In this document: positions 21,933 through 30,351 of the stretch, piece by piece
How the letters are laid out: each line of letters starts with the position of its first letter
Position numbering within the stretch: position 1 is the stretch's first letter
NCBI GenBank assembly: GCA_030248225.1
Contig: JASANE010028697.1
Coordinates: forward strand, 1-64,000
Direction of reading: 5' to 3'
DNA length: 64,000 bases
DNA from: Trileptium ribeirensis
Taxonomy: Eukaryota; Nematoda; Enoplea; Enoplida; Thoracostomopsidae
Notes under the pieces: model-generated
Databases searched by the model: none
The model's input: only the letters and a program-made list of their open reading frames with translations
Told to the model about the DNA's origin: nothing
Position numbers and translations under genes: made by a program

Positions 21933-24274
21933 GTTGTTGTTGTAGCCGACTCCATCAATGCTGTTTCTTATAGCTGTAGAAATGCTGCCACTGCTGTAGG
22001 ATCAGTCCACAAGCTTTCTTCTGGCAGGTTTGTCGGGTTTTTAGAGCAGTTGAACAGATGTTTGACATCGTGGGGGCCTTTTTTGCAAGCTGGGCATATG
22101 TCGGGAATGGTGCTATCCAGTCGGTGACGATAGCTGTGTAGCCTGTAAGAGTATCCTGACCTAAGCTGGGACAAGATGACTCTCGATTTCCTTGACAGTT
22201 CCTTCTCTTGTTCGTTGATGGGTGGGGGTGGGTAGCCTCCAAGCACCACCGGAACTTTGTGTGCTGCTTTTGCTTTCTGCACTATTTTCGTGTGCGTTTC
22301 TTTCATCTTCTTTTTGATTTCTTCTTCCGGCAGGCTCTGTGGAAGAGTTTTCTTCAGAACTTCTTCTGCTTTTGATTTGATGGTGTGTTTCATTTTTCGT
22401 GGTCGTTTGTTGGCTGTGGCTATTTCATGGCATGGATGTTGGGCATCACAGCATTGGAAGAAGTACTGGCAAGTGAGAAGGACGTTGTGCGCTTCCACTG
22501 GAAGGGTGAGAGTCTCGGCATGTAGGTGGTTTTCCGATGCCATCCGAAGGCTGCCGGTTGCCGTGCGCAGTGCTTGGTTTTGTAGCCGCTGAAGCTTCGT
22601 AATGTTGCTTTTTGCACAGTTTGGGAACCATGCGGGGCAACAATAGTTTATGATTGAGCGACCCACCGCTTTGTACGTCATCAGCATTGTTTCTTTGTCC
22701 TGACCCCATGTTGATCCTGCTAGTGCCTTTAGAATGTTAACTCTTTGACTGACCCGACCGCAGGTGTTGTCCACGTGCCATTTGAAAGAAAGGGATGTAT
22801 CCAGGGTCACTCCGAGGATCTTTGGCTGCTGGACGATAGGGATCTGCGTGCCATGAATGATGATGTTCAGGGGGTAGCGATGTTCCCCTTTATGTGGCGT
22901 CAGAAGCGTGGCTGTGGATTTTGAAGATGATATCGCCAGGCCCCGTTCTTCGAAGAAGTCCACTAGCTTCGGAAGATATTGGTTCAGCTTTTGTTCGATA
23001 GACGAGACTATCGGTCCGCTGCTGTATATCGTAAAGTCGTCGGCATATGAAACAATTTTGATGCCAGGAGGGGGTTTTGGTGCCTGCGAGACGTAAAAGT
23101 TGAATAGGGTCGGAGAGACTATGGACCCTTGAGGAACGCCCATGTACACTGTTTGGAACTGTGACGTTTCACCGCGGAACGATGTTCTGGCTTGTCTTCC
23201 GTGAAGGTAGTTAGCCATCCATCTCTGCAGGCCTTTAGGGAGGGCAGTGTGATCCATGTCTTCTAGCAGTTGACGATGTATGACCATATCGAAAGCTTTT
23301 GTGAGGTCCAGAGCGACTACTATAGTTCGTTCAGGGCTGGACTTGTTAAAACCCTCGACAGCTTGGTTGACTAGCTTGGTCATGGCTGTGGCTGTTGAGT
23401 GGCCTTTTCTAAAGCCATGCTGGTGCTCTTCTGCTGGAAGATGTGTTTGAAGTGGTTCCAGGAGACATTTCTCTAGGACCTTTACAGTCGGGCTCAGGAG
23501 AGACACTGGGCGGTAAGACTTGCATTCTTCCTCCGCTTTGCCTGGTTTGAGCAGAGGTATAATGGTCGACTTTTTCCATGAAGCTGGGATGATACCTCTG
23601 TGGAGCGACGTATTGAAGATGTTGGTGAGGTACCTGATCCCTCTGGGTCCGAGGTGCTTCAGATGGAAGATCGTCAAATTATCCGGGCCCACTGCTTTGG
23701 AGTTCTTCGCGAGCCTGATTGCCTTTTGCACACCGTCTTCGGAGACAATTAGGTTATCGTGATGGTCCATTTTGCGAAGCTTTCTGAGAACGAGTCGGTT
23801 TCTTTTGTCCGATGAGTGGGGTTTGGCGTTGCTGAAGATTTTATTGAACCGGCAAGCTAGTTGTTTCGGCTTGGTGTATGTCTTGTCGCCAAATTTAATG
23901 CCCACATTCTTGGCCATCTTGACTTTGAGGTTTAGCGACTTGTATGTGTCCCAGAGCTTTTTCACCGATGTGTGGCAGTCGAACGTGGCTAAGTGCTCGT
24001 GCCAGCGCTGACGGGATTGCTGCTGGATTTCCCTCCTTATTCTTTCGTTGAGCTCGACGATAACTTGAGACGAAGAGTTATTGTTGCGAAGTCTATCCCG
24101 TTCATGCATGAGCTGTTTGACTTCTTCGGAGATTCCTGGTCCGTTGTATTCTGGAATTCTGCCATTGGGAATGCACCGTTTCCCAACTTGTAGGAGGATG
24201 TTTGTGAAGATCTGATCCCCTTCGATGACATTAACTGGCATGAACTGTTTAGCGAACAGTTCCTCTGTGAGTTC
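21933..24274 (-). mobile_element. Young 5'-truncated Jockey/I-like non-LTR retrotransposon
   Basis: It is flanked by an identical 13-bp target duplication, CCATATTCCTCTT, at 21920-21932 and 24275-24287. The 3' end is next to 21933 and finishes in a short (CAA)n tail (read as TTGTTGTTGTTG on +). The 5' end is cut in the linker before the RT domain. The ORF is open through the whole insert, and the duplication has no mismatches, so the insertion is recent compared with other elements here. Confidence 0.9.
21968..24241 (-). CDS. Reverse transcriptase part of a Jockey/I-like pol ORF2, open but 5'-truncated
   Basis: The 757-codon frame starts at an internal ATG; the same frame stays open further up to the truncation point at 24274, so this is not the native start. 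RT blocks in order are YRPVSLLSPTVKVLEKCL, QHGFRKGHSTATAM, VALDLTKAFDMVIH, MGVPQGSIVSPTLFNFYV and YADDFTIY, with all three catalytic aspartates. The thumb follows (ILGVTLDTSLSFKWHV) and then a C-terminal CPACKKGPHDVKHLFNC knuckle (C-x2-C-x7-H-x4-C), common in I/Jockey-group pols. The endonuclease is missing. It is antisense to KDM1B. The RT could be catalytically competent, but expression without a promoter or true start is doubtful. Confidence 0.9.
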   Translation of the reverse strand: MPVNVIEGDQIFTNILLQVGKRCIPNGRIPEYNGPGISEEVKQLMHERDRLRNNNSSSQVIVELNERIRREIQQQSRQRWHEHLATFDCHTSVKKLWDTYKSLNLKVKMAKNVGIKFGDKTYTKPKQLACRFNKIFSNAKPHSSDKRNRLVLRKLRKMDHHDNLIVSEDGVQKAIRLAKNSKAVGPDNLTIFHLKHLGPRGIRYLTNIFNTSLHRGIIPASWKKSTIIPLLKPGKAEEECKSYRPVSLLSPTVKVLEKCLLEPLQTHLPAEEHQHGFRKGHSTATAMTKLVNQAVEGFNKSSPERTIVVALDLTKAFDMVIHRQLLEDMDHTALPKGLQRWMANYLHGRQARTSFRGETSQFQTVYMGVPQGSIVSPTLFNFYVSQAPKPPPGIKIVSYADDFTIYSSGPIVSSIEQKLNQYLPKLVDFFEERGLAISSSKSTATLLTPHKGEHRYPLNIIIHGTQIPIVQQPKILGVTLDTSLSFKWHVDNTCGRVSQRVNILKALAGSTWGQDKETMLMTYKAVGRSIINYCCPAWFPNCAKSNITKLQRLQNQALRTATGSLRMASENHLHAETLTLPVEAHNVLLTCQYFFQCCDAQHPCHEIATANKRPRKMKHTIKSKAEEVLKKTLPQSLPEEEIKKKMKETHTKIVQKAKAAHKVPVVLGGYPPPPINEQEKELSRKSRVILSQLRSGYSYRLHSYRHRLDSTIPDICPACKKGPHDVKHLFNCSKNPTNLPEESLWTDPTAVAAFLQL

Positions 24275-24485
24275 CCATATTCCTCTTTTAGCGGTAGTCT
24301 ACACTATGACCTAAGGACTCGCAATGCTAAATTAGGCTAAATAAGACTGAGAACATTACCCCATTTGTTATTAAATTGACACATTTGTCAGCAAGTACAT
24401 GGGAAAGTGATGTACTAGCCAAGTTTGTCCGTTACATTCCGTTCAATTTGTGAGATTCCTTAAGAAACCAAGAAACAGTTACCAA

Positions 24486-24550
24486 ATAGCCTTGTGGCTA
24501 GCGTATGAGGTTCGCTTCAAAACAATTCAGGTTCACTCCGTCGCTGCTGC
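24486..24550 (+). mobile_element. tRNA-derived SINE head (candidate)
   Basis: TAGCCTTGTGGCTAGCG at 24487-24503 resembles a pol III A box, and GGTTCACTCC at 24530-24539 resembles a B box. Spacing of about 32 nt is tRNA-like. The tail and boundaries are not clear because a tandem repeat follows. Function as a pol III promoter is inference. Confidence 0.45.
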
Positions 24551-24690
24551 AAAAGTTTATTCAAGACTGTACGAAATACACATTAGTTTATGAAGGAAAG
24601 TGTTAATAACACATGAGAATATACAGTATGGCTTCTCGTCGTATAATCAATACATCCCCATGACCGCTGTATAAGCCACGGCTCATCAAT

Positions 24691-25270
24691 CCAAAATGAC
24701 ATAATAATGATCAATTCAATGCAAGGTTGTGCGCCAATAACTAACTCAGTCGTGTGAATCTTTTAAGTTTGTATTATGGTTGGAGAAATTTGGTGACAAA
24801 AACATATACCATTAATGTGAGTTTTAAGATAGGTGTTAACTACTGGTGATCCTCATCATTAGTCCTTCGGCACCCACCGCATGTCATAGTTCGCCAACTA
24901 GCTTACAAAAACTGGTTTAGGTTGGATAGAAGGCGAAGATGCCGCAGTCAAGATCCGCGCCGCGTGAAAGAAGTGCCAAAACGACATAATAATTATCAAT
25001 TTATTTGCTGTCCAAGCAAAGCAGTGGGTCAATAACTAGCACGGTCTTGTGGATCTTTCAATTGTGTATTAAGGTTGGAGAGATTGGATAACAAAAATAT
25101 ATACACATTTGGTGTGGGTTTTAAGACAGGTGATTACTACTGCTAATTCTCACCATTAGTCCTTCGGCACCCAGCGCATCGCATATTTCGCCAACTAGGC
25201 AACAGAACCTGATTGAGAAGGCGAAGCGTATGGTGCGAAAGATGCGCAGTCAAGAACCGCACCGCTTCAA
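24691..25270 (+). repeat. Tandem duplication, about 281-bp unit, two copies
   Basis: Unit 1 (from 24691) and unit 2 (from 24972) align over their length: CCAAAATGACATAATAAT, CCAATAACTAACTCAGTCGTG/TCAATAACTAGCACGGTCTTG, ATTAGTCCTTCGGCACCCA and TTCGCCAACTAG recur. Divergence is around one base in six, so the duplication is not recent. No coding signal is seen. Confidence 0.75.
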
Positions 25271-25389
25271 AGTAGTATTTGCGGTAGATGTCTGGTTCAA
25301 ACTGGCTGATTTTGTGGTGAGAAGAAGGTTCTATAAGACTGTATAATTTTTTGATACATGGGATCAAAAGCAAAAGTGTGACCTAAAAT

Positions 25390-26145
25390 TAGGGAGAACG
25401 GTCATATCTATACAATCACTTCAGCTATATATCAGTAAAATAGAGTCATTTTGTAGAGCAATAATTCATCCTATGTGTAGAGCTTTTTATTATACTGTGT
25501 GGGTTAGAATTGTTTTTGGGGTCAAACTGGCCTGTGTGGCCTAAATATACTAAGACAACAATATATACGCAGCCTCTCGAGTGAAACGGTTATGTCGGCC
25601 TCGTTTTGTGGAGCAATTATTCCTATATATAGCTGCTTATGGTTCTTACTTACGCTGCCGTGCTAGGTCAAAATGGGTTTCTGAATGGGTTCCTGAGACT
25701 AAAATTCGGGAAAAAGACAATGCTTTCGCAACCGTTGGAGTTAAATATGTATAGGTATTATTTTGTTGAGGAATTTACCCTCTATGTAACTGCATACAAT
25801 GTTCTGCTGTTGCCCTTATTTATAGAGCAACATTAATCTTTGAGTACCAAAATATGCGAAAACGGCAATATCTTCGCAACGGCACGTGCTACGTATGCTA
25901 TTGACCTCATTTTATATTTTGTAGAGCAACTCGTCCTACATGTAGCGGAAAGCGATGCATTGCTCTTGCTGTAATTTACGTTGTAAGGTTTGATGAAAAT
26001 AAGTTTTAAATCTCGCAACCAAATCCAAAATACACGAGAACATCCATGTCGTCATTACTTTTTTTATTCCATTGGTGATATTGAACTCTTTCGGTAGAGT
26101 AAATTAGCATCTATGTTATCGTCTGTTGGTACAGTGGTTTAATAG
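25390..26145 (+). repeat. Dispersed satellite-like repeat with TTTTGTAGAGCAA core
   Basis: The core TCATTTTGTAGAGCAATA (25450), TCGTTTTGTGGAGCAATTAT (25600) and TCATTTTATATTTTGTAGAG (25908) recurs every 150-300 bp. It is linked to CAATATCTTCGCAACGG and CCTATATGTAGC-type flanks. A related stretch lies in reverse at 55380-55810. No gene is seen. Confidence 0.55.
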
Positions 26146-26151
26146 GGTTGG

Positions 26152-26257
26152 ATCCTATCAAGGGATTTTACAGGTTAGCGTGACCCAAAATACAGGAAAA
26201 TTGCAATATTTTCCTGTATTTTGGGTCACGCTAACCTGTAAAATCCCTTGATAGGAT
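26152..26257. repeat. Perfect palindrome: 49-bp arms with an 8-nt centre
   Basis: Bases 26152-26200 and 26209-26257 are exact reverse complements, separated by TTGCAATA. The arm contains the CAGGTTAGCGTGACCC phrase of the neighbouring satellite-like repeat. A transcript of KDM1B intron 3 would form a 49-bp hairpin here. Confidence 0.95.
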
Positions 26258-27532
26258 ACAGCCTCGTAAACGATGTGGGTGGTACTAGACGTATTATGGT
26301 TCTTCTTTGCTAACTTGATAAACGTAAATTCTCGTGTTGCGACAATATCAGTCAACATAATCGCAGCTATTTAGAAGCTATGGCTCCACCAGTTTAGTTT
26401 CAAAACTAGAGCAACCAAAATTATCTACTTCCCACCAAATATTATAGCCACCAAATGAATATTTTCTATACACAAACTTATTTGATTATCTCCGGTTCCA
26501 CTAATTCCAGCCATTTTGAATGTTACAAGCACACTAAATCAGATGGGTTCACCTGAGGTGACATCGCCAATATCAGTACTGTTTTTAATGGAAACAGATT
26601 ATGGACGCATAATAATTGACCTACTCACGGAGATGATCAATTTGGAACATTATATACATTAACACATCAGCACGACCATGTATAGGATTTGTTACTGTGT
26701 GCGGACACATATCAAAAGAGTTAAATACATTAATGCTCCCCCCAGGCATTGAAATTTTGTAGTATTTCCCTCAGTCAAAACTATAATTTCTTTTAGGGAA
26801 CCTGATCCTATGAATATTACTTAATGTTTCTACACATGCAGGTTTGTGTAAACATATGAAATTCAGATCAGTTGAAACAACTAAAAGGTAGCGGTTTTGT
26901 AGGTAAAAATTCGGAACCATTTAAATTGTATTGCACTAAATGCAGAGAATTTTAGTTTTTAAATAGCAGGATTCTTCAGTACTTGATTGAATAATTTTGC
27001 TCGTATTCATATATTCTTAGTTTTTCCGTTAATATTTTTACTCATAGAAACCACGGCAAATGTAACCGTGAGGGGCCTAAGTGTAATGCATGCCGTGCCG
27101 TTCTCGATATACTAAGACTAAACAGCGATAGCCTAAGCAAAAGTCCTTATATGAGAGATACACTAAGCCAAAGTCTGGGGGTGGGCGCCGCCTCGTAACC
27201 CCTCTAACCTGTTCTTTTTTTCTAACGACATAACTTATCGCCGGGCCGAAACCACGATGCCACGTGGGTTGGTGCCCATCTTTGATTAAAACATGCTAAG
27301 TCTCAGTGAAAGATGTGTTTATATATAGTACATGTGTTTATTGTTTCCGTTTGGACTTGCCTTCGCAATAAGCAATGCGGAAATGTCATTTTATTTCGGG
27401 CTATATTTTTATGTTCATCTGATTGGGTTTCTCAGTTTATGCTCTGTATATAGCGGTTGTTATTGCACTATACGTGGCACGCCGTTGACTTTGTGTTTCC
27501 AACAATAATTGTTGCCGTAAAAATCATTACAG
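26258..27532 (+). other. Intron 3 DNA without a gene
   Basis: AT-rich non-coding sequence. A 39-codon frame from 26544 has no usable donor and was not called. The last 30 nt before 27533 form the exon 4 acceptor. Confidence 0.45.
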
Positions 27533-27686
27533 CGTGCACGGCAGGTCCTGGAGCCCCGGTGGATTGAATCACTGACACTCCCGTCGCTAATTAAATATTC
27601 ACCTGCACGACGATATATGCAAGATTATTTTTGGGAAGGCGTTGGTATGAGTCCTACGGCATGTGATAAAGATTCATTAGATGACG
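27533..27686 (+). CDS. KDM1B: KDM1B exon 4: linker between CW finger and SWIRM
   Basis: The exon reads RARQVLEPRWIESLTLPSLI, then KYSPARRYMQDYFWEGVGMS and PTACDKDSLDD. Human KDM1B has RVLEVSNHWWYSMLILPPLL at this place and ends the block with YYPDCVGMSP. The conserved VLE, LTLP-L and GVGMSP points are retained. Joining in phase 0 to exon 3 gives PEDK followed by RARQV, against PEDLRV in human. The donor is GAC-G|GTAAGT (phase 1), a strong consensus. The next exon must start with two bases completing a G-codon. No later KDM1B domain (SWIRM, FAD site) is recognisable in the window. Confidence 0.85.
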
Positions 27687-28164
27687 GTAAGTAGGTGTTC
27701 GAATTTAGTAATATATCGCTGAACTAGAACAAAAATATAGTCTTCTTAAAATTTCTGGAATCAAATATTAATTTTTTATATATTTCTTTCCCAGATTTTG
27801 GCAACAGTATGCGAATTAAGTAAGACGCTGGTGAGGCAACTGCTTTTCCTGAAATAGCATCTGATGCGAAATATTACCGTTACATTTTCTCTAATATATA
27901 CGTCTCTCTATTTGGGAAACGTCCATAATTGCATAAACAAGTGTGGCCATCGGAAAAAATTACATTTGGAAGTACTGATGACCACAGGCATTCTCTAACC
28001 GAATAATTGGCTTTCACGATGTGGACTCTTCAGCTATAATATTATCCAAACTAATAGATTGATAACAAATCTGTATTAATAGTAGTAGCTGTTATGCCGC
28101 TTTTTGTAATTTTTTGAGTTTGAGTACCGTATCTCGTTTTGTAGAGGCTATCTTAGATAATATA
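27687..28164 (+). other. Start of KDM1B intron 4
   Basis: Non-coding sequence between the exon 4 donor and the left inverted arm. I see nothing else in it. Confidence 0.5.
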
Positions 28165-28200
28165 TGTAACAGATGCTTACGGATCGTTACGAGGTGGATA

Positions 28201-28720
28201 ATCCTGACCACAGCCTAATGGCCAACTTTTACCGAAAACCCATAATCTTGACCACACGATAATGGTCAACATTTGCGAAAATCCTGACCACACGATAATG
28301 GTCAACATTTACGAAAATCCTGACCACACCCCAATGGTCAACATTTTTTCGAACACAAATAATCCTGACCACACCCCAATGGTTAACATTTTTTCGAACA
28401 CACATAAATCTGACCACAGTGCAATGGTCAACATTTTTTCGACCACCAATAATTATGTCCACAGTATAATGGACAACATTTTTCCGAGTACCAAAAAAAA
28501 AAAATCCCGACCACAGTATAATGGACAACATTTTCGAGTACCAAAAATCCCGTCCACAGTATAATGGACAACATTTTTTCGAGTACCAAAAATCCCGTCC
28601 ACAGTATAATGGACAACGTTTTCCAGAGTACCAAAAATCCTGTCCATAGCGTAATGGTCAACATTTAATCGAATTCCCCAATAATCATGACCACGTGTAT
28701 AGTGGTCAACATTTCCGAAT
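28201..28720 (+). repeat. Tandem array of about 12 units (37-48 bp), each with a GNCCA...TGGNC dyad
   Basis: Units read AATCCTGACCAC-n7-TGGTCAACATTT with variants. In units 2, 3, 4, 6 and 12 the pair is GACCA/TGGTC; in units 7, 9 and 10 it is GTCCA/TGGAC. In the other arm (63687-63955) it is mostly GGCCA/TGGCC. The spacer between half-sites is about 8 bp in all. Units 1, 5, 8 and 11 have one unmatched position. Confidence 0.88.
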
Positions 28721-29337
28721 TCCGTCACCAGTTTCCCCCAACCCGGAACACCCGGCGGGAATAGCCCAAAAGGGTACGGAACCCCCCCTCGCCTTATAGT
28801 ATGTACATTTAGGTAAGCAGAATCAATTAATCGCAAGCAAATGTATATATACATAAACTGAGTTCCTCTATATAGATCCATTAACCATGAAGCCCTGTTG
28901 TCACCTCATACATAGATCGCCTAACTGGCACAAACCATGAACCACGATATATACGTAAACCAGTACTCGAGACAACTCATAAGATCAACATTGCTATATA
29001 AGTACATAATTGCAGTAAACGAGAAATCACCGGATATATATATAGATATTAACAATTGAAGCAGAATTAAAATCAAAGTATATACGTACGAAATCGGAAC
29101 CAGTTTAATAGCACCTTAAGAGCATATCTATATATATATAGAGCTGAACGAAATGATCAGGTTCACCTAGTCCCGCTATGTAACTGACTCGCATTGCCAG
29201 TATTTCGGCTTGCACCGCCGACATGTTTTGATCAAGATGGGTATTACCGTTGCCATTTCAGGAAAGTAATAGTTGTTAAAGAATCGTAATCGTTCGTGCA
29301 GACGTCTATATTCAGCTATATACAAATTGATTGTAGT

Positions 29338-29629
29338 GCCCCAATGGCACGCTTTGGTACATATATGTTAGCATTTGCATCATTTTCTATAGTATCATTG
29401 GCCATAAAGGCACCCTATATGTATATTTGAATTACGTATCGTTACCATCGTAATTGTTATTCGTTTGATGGCCATAAAGGCACGTTTTGACATGTATGAC
29501 CATAATTGTATCTTACGATTGTGTACCATGGAATTGATGTTGTTACTCGTACGTATTTTAGGTACACGAATTTGCTGTCGGATCGGGATAGCATTTGTTA
29601 ATTACTTATGTACATGGTTGTATATCTAT

Positions 29630-29694
<65 letters not shown>

Positions 29695-29835
29695 GTACCG
29701 TTTGTTGGACAGTAGGAGGCCATAAAAGCGCCGCCCTATTGTCACTATGGCATGTCACTTTATGATCATTCCGTGTTGTATTTATGTCATGATTGTACTG
29801 TCATATTTGACTGGTCAGGCCATAAAAGCGCCTTT
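29338..29835 (+). repeat. Five spaced copies of a GGCCATAAAGGC-type motif
   Basis: Copies: CCCCAATGGCACGC (about 29339, weak), TTGGCCATAAAGGCACC (29398), ATGGCCATAAAGGCACG (29468), AGGCCATAAAAGCGCCGC (29717) and AGGCCATAAAAGCGCC (29818). Spacing varies from 70 to 250 bp. The right arm has matching copies in the same order at 62783-63305. The role is unknown; repeated subterminal motifs often bind transposases. Confidence 0.7.
29636..29692. repeat. TA dinucleotide microsatellite
   Basis: About 28 uninterrupted AT units. It is absent from the equivalent place in the right arm, so it arose after the copies separated. Confidence 0.95.
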
Positions 29836-30150
29836 GTTTGGCCAGGAATTTATGTATACTGTTTGCTGTACTTTGTCATTGTGAATTTTAGGCTGGAAGT
29901 ATGATCAGAGGAGTGTAAAGTATTTAACGTGTTTTTAGCAGGAATTATAGGGAATTTTTACGCACATACATTGAGGTTTTATAGGTATAGACAGTGCGTA
30001 TGGCGAACCCTCGCCGTGCGCGATTTCGTAGGAATTTAGGACGGTACGACTCCCCGCCGGATCCAGTGTAAAAGTATATATATAGGTATAACCCTACCCC
30101 GCGTGGTAGGACTGCGAAGTTTATTTCGAATCGTCGTAGGAAATACTGGC

Positions 30151-30351
30151 CGTGACGGACACCCGTCACGACCGTCCTCACGAATGAGGACTGCAAAAAG
30201 GTGACTGTTTGCTCGAAAGCAAACAGCAAGTGAGAAAGTATTCTGAAAATTATAAGAGGAAACTGAGAATATAAAGTTTACCAGTGCTCGCTACACTGGT
30301 AATTCGTCGAGTTTTACGAAATATCGTCTACCAGCGTTCAATTTCGCTGGT
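30151..30351 (+). repeat. Cluster of five perfect short hairpins
   Basis: CGTGACGG-ACAC-CCGTCACG (30151-30170); GTCCTCA-CGAA-TGAGGAC (30174-30191); CTGTTTGCT-CGAA-AGCAAACAG (30205-30226); TACCAGTG-7 nt-CACTGGTA (30279-30301); ACCAGCG-8 nt-CGCTGGT (30330-30351). The first and last are kept in the right arm with changed loops (62426-62445 and 62238-62259). Two hairpins share a CGAA loop. Confidence 0.85.

Larger units (their letters stand above)
20354..27532 (+). other. KDM1B intron 3 (7.2 kb)
   Basis: From GTATGT at 20354 to the acceptor AATCATTACAG ending at 27532. It holds a reverse MITE, a young non-LTR insertion on the minus strand, a SINE head, tandem duplications and a perfect palindrome. 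Confidence 0.75.

Noticed and set aside
26544..26663. Short frame resembling a cyclophilin N-terminus (LMETDYGRIIIDLLTE)
   Set aside because: Only a dozen residues look alike, there is no donor before the stop, and no further cyclophilin motif is nearby.
28201..28720. CRISPR array
   Set aside because: The units are contiguous tandem repeats without unique spacers, in a eukaryotic intron-like setting.
28229..28881. Long overlapping frames on both strands across the dyad array
   Set aside because: They arise because tandem units of about 45 bp (a multiple of 3) keep frames open; both strands are equally open.
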